A stretch of DNA of 64,000 nt, taken from positions 1-64,000 of the forward strand of contig DATBGO010000301.1 in assembly GCA_036558005.1 (NCBI GenBank). The letters are read 5' to 3'. Shown piece after piece: positions 42,201-51,122 of the stretch (the stretch's first letter is position 1; every line of letters starts with the position of its first letter). The notes beneath the pieces were generated by a model. That model was not told where the DNA came from. It saw only the letters and a list, made by a program, of their open reading frames with translations, and did no database searches. Origin of the DNA: DATBGO01 sp036558005. GTDB taxonomy: Bacteria > Actinomycetota > Actinomycetes > Streptosporangiales > Streptosporangiaceae. Both the position numbers and the translations under genes were made by a program.

Positions 42201-43221
42201 CTACTTCCCGTTCGTCCAGGCGCTGTCCACCGTGGCCGGGGCGCTGGTGCTGTTCGCCGCGGCCGGCCAGGTACACAGCGGGGCGCTCAAGGCCGGCGGC
42301 CTGATCGCCTACCTGCTCTACATCGACCTGCTGTTCTCGCCGGTGCAGCAGCTGTCCCAGGTGTTCGACGGCTACCAGCAGGCGGCGGTCGGGCTGCGCC
42401 GGATCTCCGGCCTGCTCCGGATGCCCACCTCGACCCCGCAGGCGGCCGTGCCGATCATCCCGCGGCGCCGGCTGCGGGGCGCGCTGGAACTGCGTGACGT
42501 GCGCTTCAGGTACCCGGGCCAGCACCAGGACGCGCTGGCCGGGGTGAGCCTGTCGGTCGCGCCCGGCGAGACGGTGGCCCTGGTCGGCCAGACCGGCGCG
42601 GGCAAGTCCACGCTGGTCAAGCTCGTGGCCAGGTTCTACGACGTGACCTCGGGCAGCCTGCTGGCGGACGGGATCGACATCCGCGACTTCGACCTGCCCG
42701 GCTACCGGCAGCAGCTCGGCGTGGTGCCGCAGGAGCCGTACCTGTTCGCGGGCACGGTGCGGGACGCGATCGCCTACGGCAGGCCGGACGCCACCGACGC
42801 GGAGGTGGAGGCCGCGACCCGCGCGGTCGGCGCGATCGAGATGATCGCCCGGCTGCCCGGCGGGTTCGGCCACGAGGTCGCCGAGCGGGGCCGGAACCTG
42901 TCGGCCGGCCAGCGGCAGCTGATCGCGCTGGCCCGCGCCTACCTGGTCGACCCGGCGATCCTGCTGCTGGACGAGGCGACGGCGGCGCTCGACATGGCCG
43001 CCGAGGCCGCGGTGAACAAGGCCACCGAGCAGCTCGCCGCCCGGCGCACCACCCTGGTGGTGGCGCACCGGCTGACCACCGCGGCCAGGGCCGACCGGAT
43101 CGTCGTGGTGGAGCACGGCCGGATCGCCGAGATCGGCAGCCACGACGAGCTGCTGGCCCGCGGCGGCAGCTACGCGCAGATGTGGGCGACGTTCACCGGG
43201 GACGCCGAGCTGGTCGCCTGA
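39250..43221 (+). CDS. Fused heterodimer-type ABC multidrug exporter
   Basis: 1323 residues in the order TMD-NBD-TMD-NBD, so two half-exporters are joined. NBD1 has GTSGSGKST (~401), LSGGQRQRVSLARA and LVLDDATSAID, where Asp replaces the catalytic Glu of Walker B. NBD2 has GQTGAGKST (~1113), LSAGQRQLIALARA and LLLDEATAALD. One degenerate and one canonical ATP site is the pattern of heterodimeric exporters; a fused form is known from mycobacterial Rv0194. A Gly/Asn/Ser-rich linker (~650-697) contains a repeated SPNGTG unit. Likely drug or lipid efflux controlled by the MarR gene upstream. The 3' end overlaps the convergent MFS gene by 52 nt. Confidence 0.92.
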   Translation: MPRRGNTAGPDATGRGTGAPGDRRVNRGASVTGPARDRWLRRLAAECWRFRRLTLVALGGSLLATAMIAVIPLIQRDIIDNAILTRRQPIWPGALALIAAALITFAGIYLRRYRGGRLSLDVQHSLRTELFGSLSRLDGARQDQLHTGQIVSRSISDLNMAQSLLSMVPLLLGNLVLFVLSLVFMLFLSPLLTLIALAVGPALWLIAYQSRTRLFPASWDAQQQAANVAGVVDGAVTGVRVVKGFGQEEQEIGRLEGASRWLYASRVRAVRLMARYNPSLQAIPALGQVGVLALGGWLAIRHSITIGTFFAFSAYLAQLVGPVRALTGLVTIGQEARASVIRVYEVIDSRPALTEKPDAIALPAGARDVELDDVTFGYLPSEPVLRGLSLRVRPGETLALVGTSGSGKSTISLLLPRFYDVRGGAVRIGGHDVRDLTLDSLRASIGLVMEDSFLFSDSVRANIAYGRPDATMEQVVAAARAAEADDFIEDLPQGYDTVIGEQGLTLSGGQRQRVSLARALITDPAILVLDDATSAIDAKVEAQIHATLRKVMAGRTTLLIAHRRSTLQLADRIAVLDEGALVDQGTNEELTGRCALYRLLLAGPGDDAEGVDAGELDCYSSEAADRAAASAGSVVTEGAVTPGLWPAAAAGAGTPDGASPNGTGSSNGASTPGAASPNGTGNSNGAGPATGAAGGARGRAGAAAARSTSMLAYIPPSPELLAKVDALPPATDEPGVSQSWARAGDPHFRLRRLLKPFAVALTIGLVLDGLDALAGIAMPALVRNGIDNGVLATATGAVLLIALAALGIVLADWVVNAVQTYVVGRNGERLLYALRVKIFAQLQRLGLDYYERELSGRIMTRMTTDVDALSSFLQTGLITMVNSGLSFIGVFIALLFINVRLGLVLFALLPVLIAASVVFRAKSSKAYTEAREKVSVVNASLQENVAGLRVAQAYRREQVNADRFAGLSEAYLGARLRAQRYIALYFPFVQALSTVAGALVLFAAAGQVHSGALKAGGLIAYLLYIDLLFSPVQQLSQVFDGYQQAAVGLRRISGLLRMPTSTPQAAVPIIPRRRLRGALELRDVRFRYPGQHQDALAGVSLSVAPGETVALVGQTGAGKSTLVKLVARFYDVTSGSLLADGIDIRDFDLPGYRQQLGVVPQEPYLFAGTVRDAIAYGRPDATDAEVEAATRAVGAIEMIARLPGGFGHEVAERGRNLSAGQRQLIALARAYLVDPAILLLDEATAALDMAAEAAVNKATEQLAARRTTLVVAHRLTTAARADRIVVVEHGRIAEIGSHDELLARGGSYAQMWATFTGDAELVA

Positions 43222-44474
43222 GCCCCGGCCGGGCCGGGCAGCGCGGGCGCGGGGTCGTCCGAGCGCAGGCGGCGCACGTCCCGCGGGATCAGCGCGAGCG
43301 CCGATGCCGCCACGATCAGAGCGGCGGCGCCGTACTGCACGGCGGGCACCCCGACGGCCGCGGCGACCGGGCCGGCCACCAGCGCGCCGGCCGGCATGGC
43401 CATCACCGTGCCGAGCGCGTCATACGCCGACACCCGGGCCAGCTTGTCCGGCGGGATCCGCCGGGCCAGCGTGACCGTCCACTGGACCATCAGGATCTCC
43501 AGCGTGATGCCCAGGCCGAAGGAGGCCGCGCAGATCAGCGGCAGCGGCCAGAGCATGGCCAGCGAGAGCGGCCCGACCGCGATCGCGAGCCCGATCCCGG
43601 TCACGAACAGGACCGGCCGCGCGGGGGTGAACCGCAGCGACACCAGGCCGCCCACGATCAGCCCGACCGCGTCCGCGGCGGTGATCGCGCCCCAGGCCGC
43701 GGGCCCGCCCAGGCCCGCCCTGGCGACCACCGGGCCGAGCACCTCGAACGAGCCGTACCAGGCCATCATGACCACCGCGAACTGCAGCACGACCACCCAC
43801 AGCCAGGTGTGCGACCGGAACTCCGACCAGCCATCGCGCAGGTCGCGCACGATCCCCGGGCGCGCGTCCGGGCGCAGCCCGGTGACCTTGATGCGCAGCA
43901 GCAGCGGGATCGTGCTGAGCAGCCCGGCGCCGCAGATCAGCAGCGCCCAGCCGGGCCCGGCCGCAGCCACGAAGAACCCGGCGATCGTCGCGCCGCCCAT
44001 CTGGCCGCCGTTCATCGCCAGCCGGCTCACCGCGCTGGCCTGCTGCAGCAGCTCACCGGTCACCAGCCGGGGCAGCAGCGCCTGGGACGCCGGGTAGAAG
44101 ATCGCCATCCCCGAGCCGGTCACCACCTCCAGGCAGATCATCTGCCACAGCGCCGGGTGGCCGGCCACCACCAGCAGCCCGAAGCTCCCCTCGCCCAGCG
44201 CGATCATCGCGTTCGCCGCGACGATCACCCGCTGCGGCGGCAGCCGGTCCGCCACCACGCCGCCGACCATGGTGAACACCAGCGACGGGGCGATCTGCGC
44301 GGCCAGCACGTAGGACAGGTCCGCGGTCGATCCGGTGGCGTCCAGCACCGCGAACGAGACCCCGACGATCGAGAACGCGAACGCGGCAGGGGCCAGCAGC
44401 CGGTCGGCCAGCAGCAGCCGGAAATCACCTGCCCGCAGCACCGGGAAACGGCGCAGCAGCGCACCCGCGAGCAT
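43170..44474 (-). CDS. MFS transporter
   Basis: 434 residues with twelve predicted membrane helices, of the EntS-like MFS type (FPVLRAGDFRLLLADRLLAPAAFAF, VVADRLPPQRVIV between helices 2 and 3). A Pro/Ala-rich C-terminal tail overlaps the end of the convergent ABC exporter gene. It is divergent from the molybdenum hydroxylase operon. The substrate is unknown. Confidence 0.88.
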   Translation of the reverse strand: MLAGALLRRFPVLRAGDFRLLLADRLLAPAAFAFSIVGVSFAVLDATGSTADLSYVLAAQIAPSLVFTMVGGVVADRLPPQRVIVAANAMIALGEGSFGLLVVAGHPALWQMICLEVVTGSGMAIFYPASQALLPRLVTGELLQQASAVSRLAMNGGQMGGATIAGFFVAAAGPGWALLICGAGLLSTIPLLLRIKVTGLRPDARPGIVRDLRDGWSEFRSHTWLWVVVLQFAVVMMAWYGSFEVLGPVVARAGLGGPAAWGAITAADAVGLIVGGLVSLRFTPARPVLFVTGIGLAIAVGPLSLAMLWPLPLICAASFGLGITLEILMVQWTVTLARRIPPDKLARVSAYDALGTVMAMPAGALVAGPVAAAVGVPAVQYGAAALIVAASALALIPRDVRRLRSDDPAPALPGPAGAQATSSASPVNVAHICA

Positions 44475-44623
44475 GACGTTGGCACCCGTTTCTTGATTGA
44501 CGATTCAGGGCTGGGGCCTCTCGATGCTAGCCAGCCGGCCTGGCCCGCGGGAAATGCTTTTCCGTAGGTAGAGTCACCATGCGGGCCGAGGGAGTTCCGC
44601 AGCCCGGAAGGAGCTGATGGACG

Positions 44624-46933
44624 GTGAGCATCCTGGGTACCCGGGTGCTGCGCGTGGAGGATCCGCGGTTCCTGACCACCGGCGGCGTGTACACCGAAGA
44701 CCTTCAGGACGAACGCCTCGCGGGCGCCTGTCATGCCTTCTTCGTGCGCTCCCCGGTGGCGCACGCCAGGATCACCGGCATCAGCACCAGCCAGGCGGCC
44801 GCCGCCCCCGGCGTCGTCGCCGTGTTCACCGCCGGCGACCTGGACCTGGACCCGGTCCGGCCGCCTGGCGAGTTCAACCAGCACATGCTCCGCCCGCTGC
44901 TGGCGTCCGGCCTGGTGCGCTATGTCGGCGAGCCGGTCGCCGTCGTCGTCACCGAGCAGCTGTACCAGGGCGAGGACGCGGCCGAGCTCGTCGACGTCGA
45001 CTACGACCCGCTGCCCGCGGTCGTCGACGTGGCGGACGCGGCGGCCGGCCAGGTGCTGCTGTTCGAGGCGGCCGGCACCAACGTGGTGGGCACGTTCGGC
45101 GGCGCGGGCGAGCTGGATGAGCACCTGCTCGACGGCTGCGAGGCGGTGGTGACGCGCGAGATCGTCAACCAGCGGCTCGCCCCGGCGCCGATGGAGAGCC
45201 GCGCGGCCGCGGCCGCGTGGGGCCAGGACGGGCGGCTGACCGCCTGGATCCCGAACCAGGGCGCGCAGAGCACCAGGGGTTCGATGGCCCGGCTGCTCGG
45301 GATCGAGCCCGGCCAGGTCCGGGTCATCACCCCGGATGTCGGCGGCGCGTTCGGCGCGAAGTTCGGCGCCGACTCCGAGCACGCCCTGGTGGCGTGGGCG
45401 GCCAGGCGGCTGGGACGCCCGGTGCGGTGGAGCGAGACCAGGTCGGAGAACCTGGTCTCGATGACGCACGGCCGCGCTCAGCGGCAGACGATCACGATCG
45501 GCGGCCGCAGGGACGGCACCGTGCTGGCCTACCGGCTGGAGGTGCTGCAGGACACCGGCGCCTACCCGCGGCTCGGCGCGTTCCTGCCCGAGCTCACCAT
45601 CCTGATGGCGCCGGGGCCCTACGTGATCGAGCGCGCCGAGGCGGTGGCCCGGTCGGTCGCCACCAACACCACCCCGGTCGGCGCTTACCGGGGCGCCGGG
45701 CGGCCGGAGGCGACCGCCGCGCTGGAACGGGCCATGGACCTGTTCGCCGCCGAGATCGGGATGGACCCGGCGCAAGTCCGGCGCAAGAACCTGCTCGCCC
45801 CGTTCACCGAGCCGCACGAGACCAAGTTCGGCGCGCGGTATGACAGCGGGGACTACGCCGGGGCCCTGGACCGGGTGCTGGCGGCGGCGGGCTACGACGA
45901 GCTGCGCCGCGACCAGGCCCGCCGCCGCGAGCGCGGCGACACCGTGCAGCTGGGCATCGGGGTGTCCTGTTACGTGGAGATAACCGGCGGCGGCGACGAG
46001 GCGGGCGCGCCGCACGAGAACGCGACCGTCGAGGTCCACCCGGACGGCACCGCGACGATCCTCACCGGCACCTCACCGCACGGTCAGGGGCACGAGACCG
46101 CCTGGGCGATGCTGGCCAGCGAGGAACTCGGCATCCCGGTGGAGAAGATCACGCTGCGCTGGGGCGACACCGACCTGATCCCCGAGGGCGGCGGCACCGG
46201 CGGGTCGCGCAGCCTGCAGCAGGGCGGCGCCGCGGTCCGCCAGGCCGCCCAGGAACTGATCGAGGTCGCCAGGGAGCGGGCCGCGGACGCGCTGGAGGCC
46301 AGCGCGGGTGACCTGCGGTTCAACCCGGCCCGCAGCGCGTTCGAGGTGGCCGGTGACCCCGACGCCGCGGTGCCGCTGGCCGGCCTGGCCGATGGTGAGC
46401 GGCTGCTGGTGCGGGCGGTGTTCAGCGCGCCGGGCGCCACCTACCCGTTCGGCGCGCACGTCGCGGTCGCCGAGGTGGACACCGAGACCGGCAAGGCGGT
46501 GCTGCGGCGGCTGATCGCGGTCGACGACGCGGGGACCGTGCTCAACCCGCTGCTCGCCGAGGGGCAGCGGCACGGCGGCCTGGCCCAGGGCGCCGCCCAG
46601 GCGTTCCTGGAAGAGGTCGTCTACGACGGCGACGGCAACCCGCTGACCGCGACCCTGGCCGACTACCCGTTCCTGTCCGCGACCGAGGTGCCCAGCTTCG
46701 AGCTGGTCGACATGCAGACGCCGACCAGCTACAACCCGCTCGGGGCCAAGGGCATCGGCGAGGCCGGCAGCATCGGCTCCACCCCCGCCGTGCAGAGCGC
46801 GATCATCGACGCGCTCGCTCACCTGGGGGTGCGTCACATCGACCTGCCCGCCACGCCGCAGCGGGTCTGGCAGGCACTGCAGGACGGGTCAGCCCCGATG
46901 GCACCGCCACAGGCCGGAACGGAGAACGCGTAG
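44624..46933 (+). CDS. Molybdenum hydroxylase large subunit (CoxL/xanthine dehydrogenase family, form II type)
   Basis: 769 residues. The family order is present: the N-terminal alpha/beta hammerhead domain (VLRVEDPRFLTTGG, SPVAHARITGI), then the molybdopterin-cytosine-dinucleotide-binding domains with GGAFGAKFG, GQGHETAW and the C-terminal GAKGIGEAGSIG, whose Glu (~712) is the Mo-site base. The active-site loop reads AYRGAGR (354-360), not the Cys-containing AYRCSFR of true CO dehydrogenase, so CO oxidation is unlikely and an aldehyde or N-heterocycle is more probable. The GTG start has GGAAGGAG ~10 nt upstream. First gene of the LSM operon. Confidence 0.93.
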   Translation: MSILGTRVLRVEDPRFLTTGGVYTEDLQDERLAGACHAFFVRSPVAHARITGISTSQAAAAPGVVAVFTAGDLDLDPVRPPGEFNQHMLRPLLASGLVRYVGEPVAVVVTEQLYQGEDAAELVDVDYDPLPAVVDVADAAAGQVLLFEAAGTNVVGTFGGAGELDEHLLDGCEAVVTREIVNQRLAPAPMESRAAAAAWGQDGRLTAWIPNQGAQSTRGSMARLLGIEPGQVRVITPDVGGAFGAKFGADSEHALVAWAARRLGRPVRWSETRSENLVSMTHGRAQRQTITIGGRRDGTVLAYRLEVLQDTGAYPRLGAFLPELTILMAPGPYVIERAEAVARSVATNTTPVGAYRGAGRPEATAALERAMDLFAAEIGMDPAQVRRKNLLAPFTEPHETKFGARYDSGDYAGALDRVLAAAGYDELRRDQARRRERGDTVQLGIGVSCYVEITGGGDEAGAPHENATVEVHPDGTATILTGTSPHGQGHETAWAMLASEELGIPVEKITLRWGDTDLIPEGGGTGGSRSLQQGGAAVRQAAQELIEVARERAADALEASAGDLRFNPARSAFEVAGDPDAAVPLAGLADGERLLVRAVFSAPGATYPFGAHVAVAEVDTETGKAVLRRLIAVDDAGTVLNPLLAEGQRHGGLAQGAAQAFLEEVVYDGDGNPLTATLADYPFLSATEVPSFELVDMQTPTSYNPLGAKGIGEAGSIGSTPAVQSAIIDALAHLGVRHIDLPATPQRVWQALQDGSAPMAPPQAGTENA

Positions 46934-48233
<1,300 letters not shown>

Positions 48234-48237
<4 letters not shown>

Positions 48238-48680
48238 CCGAGGCCGAACACGGTCAGCAGCACCAGCACGACCGTGAGGACGGCGAACAGGCCGTGGCCG
48301 ACCACCACCGCGACCGGGAAGTTGCTCTCGGCCGGGGTGGCCCGCAGGGCCGGCGCCGACCCTGGCTGCTCGGCGGCCCCTACGGTGAGCGTCACCGTGG
48401 ACTCCCGGTAGACCGACAGCCAGCGCCGCAGCATGGTCAGGCCGAGCGCCGCGACCGCGAGCAGGATCACCAGTGCCGCGTCAGCCAGCCGGTCGTCCGC
48501 GGCGATCAGGTAGACGATCCAGATCGCGAGGCCCGCCACTGCCAGCAGGACGTGGCCGAAAACCACGGCGGCGGGCAGCCGGCTCTCCCCGTTACCGCCG
48601 TATTCGATCAGCCAGATGGCGAACATGAACAGCCCGAATGAGGCAGCAGCGAGCCAGCTGATGAGCGCAACCGTAGTCAT
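48234..48680 (-). CDS. Small four-helix membrane protein
   Basis: 148 residues with four predicted membrane helices. Two similar halves of the shape helix-loop-GH-helix (VVFGHVLLAVAGLAIWIVYL and VVVGHGLFAVLTVVLVLL) suggest an internal duplication. I recognise no family. The ATG is preceded by GAGAGA. The stop overlaps the convergent FAD-subunit gene by 4 nt. Function unknown. Confidence 0.75.
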
Positions 48681-48784
48681 GTACTCTCTCGCGCGCAGAC
48701 GAAACCCCCCGGCGGGTGGCGGCAAGGCCGCGCTGCCCGCCCCGGCACCAGCCGGCCTACGCCTTATTTACGGCGCGATGAAGA

Positions 48785-48895
48785 CAGCTGGTTCAGTTAA
48801 TCTCAGAACCTGCATATCCGGACTGACCAATTTAATTGGGGTGAAAGTCCGTAAGCCAGGTGCCTGCCCCGGCGCCGCGCGGGCGCGGCGCTCTT
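48785..48895 (+). ncRNA. Candidate structured RNA or leader (low-GC island with three stems)
   Basis: In a ~610-nt gap without convincing genes, this stretch is much richer in A/T and folds by eye into successive stems. These are GGTTC/GAACC (48790-48810); CGGACT/AGTCCG (48819-48851) enclosing CCAAT/ATTGG; and an 8-bp perfect GC stem (48872-48891) resembling a terminator. Another 7-bp stem follows at 48895-48919. The segment GGTGAAAGTCC then GCCAGG and CCTGCC recalls parts of cobalamin riboswitches, but the central conserved core is absent. The strand is uncertain: it could be the leader of the leftward four-helix protein gene or lie upstream of the rightward regulator gene. Confidence 0.35.
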
Positions 48896-48919
48896 AGCCC
48901 GCCCCCCGAGCGCGGGCTA
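48895..48919. terminator. Hairpin after the structured island
   Basis: TAGCCCG and CGGGCTA form a perfect 7-bp inverted repeat with an 11-nt loop, directly after the 8-bp GC stem at 48872-48891. No T-run follows. No gene ends here on either strand, so if it is a terminator it must end a non-coding or leader transcript. Confidence 0.35.
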
Positions 48920-49200
48920 GGCGCGGACGGCGTCCTGGCAGCGGCGCGGGGGCAGGGCACGGTGCGTGACTCACTCCCCCCGAGCGAGCCGGGGCGGCGG
49001 CGCCCTGTCCGTACCCCCGTCCGGACTGGGCCGCCGCGACCCCATCGCACCCCTGACTACCCCACCGAGTCTGCCCGGTCCCCGGTCCGGATCGCCCCAC
49101 GTGTTCACGTAGTGCTGCCTAAGTGACGGTCGTCAGGAAGACGTGATTGCGGTGGCCGGCCGGTCGAAATGCGGGGCTTTGGCCTGGTGACCATCGAGTA

Positions 49201-49212
49201 CTACATATGTAG
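49201..49212. promoter_or_regulatory. Perfect 12-bp palindrome upstream of the GAF-LuxR regulator
   Basis: CTACATATGTAG is a perfect palindrome 80 nt before the regulator start, in an otherwise GC-rich context. It may be an operator or contain a -10-like sequence. No other copy was noticed in the window. Confidence 0.35.
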
Positions 49213-49292
49213 CCTGGCGTCAGGGCTAGCCGGAGCGGAATGACCTGGCAACGCGGTGTCGTTGTACAGGCAAAATTCGGGGGAGGTCAGCC

Positions 49293-51122
49293 ATGGCTAC
49301 CGGGGCCAGGGATCCGGCACTGCACAAGGCCAGGATGCAGTTCATGTCCAGCCGCGTCGTCTCCGGTCAGGTCCGGGCGGAGATCGCGGCGTCCTGGCAG
49401 CGGTCAGCCAGCGCGGGCCTGCTGCCCGACAAGGTCGCCCCGCCGTATCAGGCGGACCTGGACTTCGAGGGACGGCTCGCCAGCGCGGCCAGGCCGGTCG
49501 CCAGCAGGCTCAGCGAGGACCTGACCGACACCGGGGTGAGCCTGTTCGTGTCCGACGGCCAGGGCCGGCTGCTGACCAGGCACGTCACCGAACCGGGCCA
49601 GCGCGCGGTGCTGGACAGGGACCGGCTCGCGCCCGGATTCGACGTCGCCGAGGACATCATCGGCACCAACGGGGTCGGGACCGCGCTGAAGCAGGCCGGG
49701 CCGATCTCGATCCTCGGCGAGGAGCATTTCGCCGACGCGCTCGGCGCGCTGGCCTGCACCGCGGCGCCGGTCACCGACCCGGGCACCGGCGAGATCCTCG
49801 GCTCGATCTGCCTGACCTGCTCGGCGGACCTGGCGCACCCGATCATGCTGCCGGTGGTCAGGCGGGCCGGCCGGGAGATCGAGGAGCGGCTGCTGGCCAT
49901 GACCTCGGCCAGGAACCCGGCGCTGCGCTCCAGCTTCATCCGGGCCAGGCAGCAGGGCACCGGGCCGCTGGCCGCGGTGAGCCAGCACGGCATGCAGGCC
50001 AATCCCGCCGCGGGCCGGTTCGTCCGCCCGGCCGACCAGCCGGTGCTCTGGGACTGGATCGCCGCGGTGGTCGCCGGGCTCCGCTCCCCCGACAGCGAGC
50101 TGGAGCTCAGTGACGGGCTGCTGGTCAGCGCGCACGCCTGGCCGATCTACGACGGCGGGATGCTGGCCGGCGCGCTGGTGCGGTTCGACCAGCCGGCCAG
50201 CCCGCAGCCGGCCCCCGGCCCCGCGGTCCCGGTGCTGGGCTGGGACAGCCTCACCGAGACCGAGCGCAGCGTCGCCGAGGTGATCGCGGAGGGCAGGACC
50301 AACAGGGAGGCCGCCGCCCAGCTGTACCTGTCGCCGCACACCGTCGACTACTACCTGCGCCAGATCTTCCGCAAGCTGGGCATCGGGTCCCGGGTGGAAC
50401 TCGCCCGGCAGGTGCTGACCAGGTCCTCGCCGCAGAGCCAGGCCGGGTTAATGGTTGCGGGGGGGCCGGCGATGGCCGACAGTCGGTCAGATGGAAACCA
50501 TCACCTTCACCCTCCGCACCGGCAGCCGCGACACGGTGCAGGACATCACCGCGCGGTGCGCGGAGTTCGCCGCCGCCGCGTCGGCCGGCGGCGACGGGCT
50601 GCTGCACGTCTTCGTCCCGCACGCGACCGCGGGCGTGGCGCTGCTGGAGCTCGGCGCGGGCAGCGACGCCGACCTGCTGGCAACCCTGCGCCAGCTGCTG
50701 CCCGCAGACGGCCACTGGCGGCACGCGCACGGGTCACCCGGTCACGGCCGCTCGCACGTGCTGCCCGCCTTCGTCGCGCCGTTCACCGTGCTGCCGGTGC
50801 TGGCCGGGTCGCTCGCGCTGGGCACCTGGCAGTCGGTGGCGCTGGTCGACCTCAACGTGGACAATCCCGACCGCGAGGTCAGGCTGTCGTTCCTGCGCTG
50901 AAGAAGCGCGCCAGCAGCGGCGCGAGGACCGCCCCGGTCACGCTGTGGTCCTGCCGGTCCAGCGACCGGTGCTGCGCCCCGGGGATCGCGGCGGCCGCCG
51001 CCCGGACCGGCTCGCGCGCCCAGGCCGGGCTGGCCGTCCCGTCCAGGAACAGCACCGGAATGGTGATCCGGGCCAGCCGGCCGGCCGGGATCGCCGCGCC
51101 GTCCAGCACCGCGAAGTCGTAG
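49293..51122 (+). CDS. AcoR-like GAF regulator with LuxR-type HTH; frame runs on past its expected end
   Basis: Residues ~25-250 match the N-terminal sensor of AcoR-type regulators (IAASWQRSASAGLLPDKV, IIGTNGVGTALKQ, EEHFADALGALACTAAPV), which normally precedes a sigma54 AAA+ module. Here that module is replaced by a LuxR/GerE HTH at ~322-380 (LTETERSVAEVIAEGRTNREA, SPHTVDYYLRQIFRKLG). The natural end of such a protein is near 50450. The frame nevertheless stays open to 51122, through yjbQ in another frame and into an opposite-strand gene. A TAA in the next frame at 50449-50451 would end it if a one-base indel occurred. Real function is supported only to ~50450. Such regulators often control dehydrogenase operons, so the CoxL-type operon is a candidate target. 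Confidence 0.75.
   Translation: MATGARDPALHKARMQFMSSRVVSGQVRAEIAASWQRSASAGLLPDKVAPPYQADLDFEGRLASAARPVASRLSEDLTDTGVSLFVSDGQGRLLTRHVTEPGQRAVLDRDRLAPGFDVAEDIIGTNGVGTALKQAGPISILGEEHFADALGALACTAAPVTDPGTGEILGSICLTCSADLAHPIMLPVVRRAGREIEERLLAMTSARNPALRSSFIRARQQGTGPLAAVSQHGMQANPAAGRFVRPADQPVLWDWIAAVVAGLRSPDSELELSDGLLVSAHAWPIYDGGMLAGALVRFDQPASPQPAPGPAVPVLGWDSLTETERSVAEVIAEGRTNREAAAQLYLSPHTVDYYLRQIFRKLGIGSRVELARQVLTRSSPQSQAGLMVAGGPAMADSRSDGNHHLHPPHRQPRHGAGHHRAVRGVRRRRVGRRRRAAARLRPARDRGRGAAGARRGQRRRPAGNPAPAAARRRPLAARARVTRSRPLARAARLRRAVHRAAGAGRVARAGHLAVGGAGRPQRGQSRPRGQAVVPALKKRASSGARTAPVTLWSCRSSDRCCAPGIAAAAARTGSRAQAGLAVPSRNSTGMVIRASRPAGIAAPSSTAKS
50491..50901 (+). CDS. yjbQ: YjbQ/UPF0047 family protein
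   Basis: 136 residues with the family pattern: VPHATAGVALLELG, a run of His residues (HWRHAHGSPGHGRSH) that forms the metal/ligand pocket, then GTWQSVALVDLN and NPDREVRLSFL at the end. Members adopt a small beta-barrel trimer and have weak thiamine-phosphate-synthase-like activity reported for E. coli YjbQ; the cellular role is unclear. It lies within the run-on part of the preceding regulator frame, and its 3' end overlaps the opposite-strand hydrolase by 23 nt. Confidence 0.88.
   Translation: METITFTLRTGSRDTVQDITARCAEFAAAASAGGDGLLHVFVPHATAGVALLELGAGSDADLLATLRQLLPADGHWRHAHGSPGHGRSHVLPAFVAPFTVLPVLAGSLALGTWQSVALVDLNVDNPDREVRLSFLR

Noticed and set aside
38602..43143. A 1513-codon open frame on the - strand
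   Set aside because: It is the antisense of the MarR and ABC exporter genes. Its translation is His/Gln/Arg/Gly-rich low complexity without any domain, a known by-product of GC-saturated third positions.
48785..48895. Cobalamin riboswitch
   Set aside because: Only the flanking GGTGAAAGTCC-like and GCCAGG/CCTGCC-like pieces are present. The central conserved core is missing, and no cobalamin gene follows. Kept only as an unassigned structured island.
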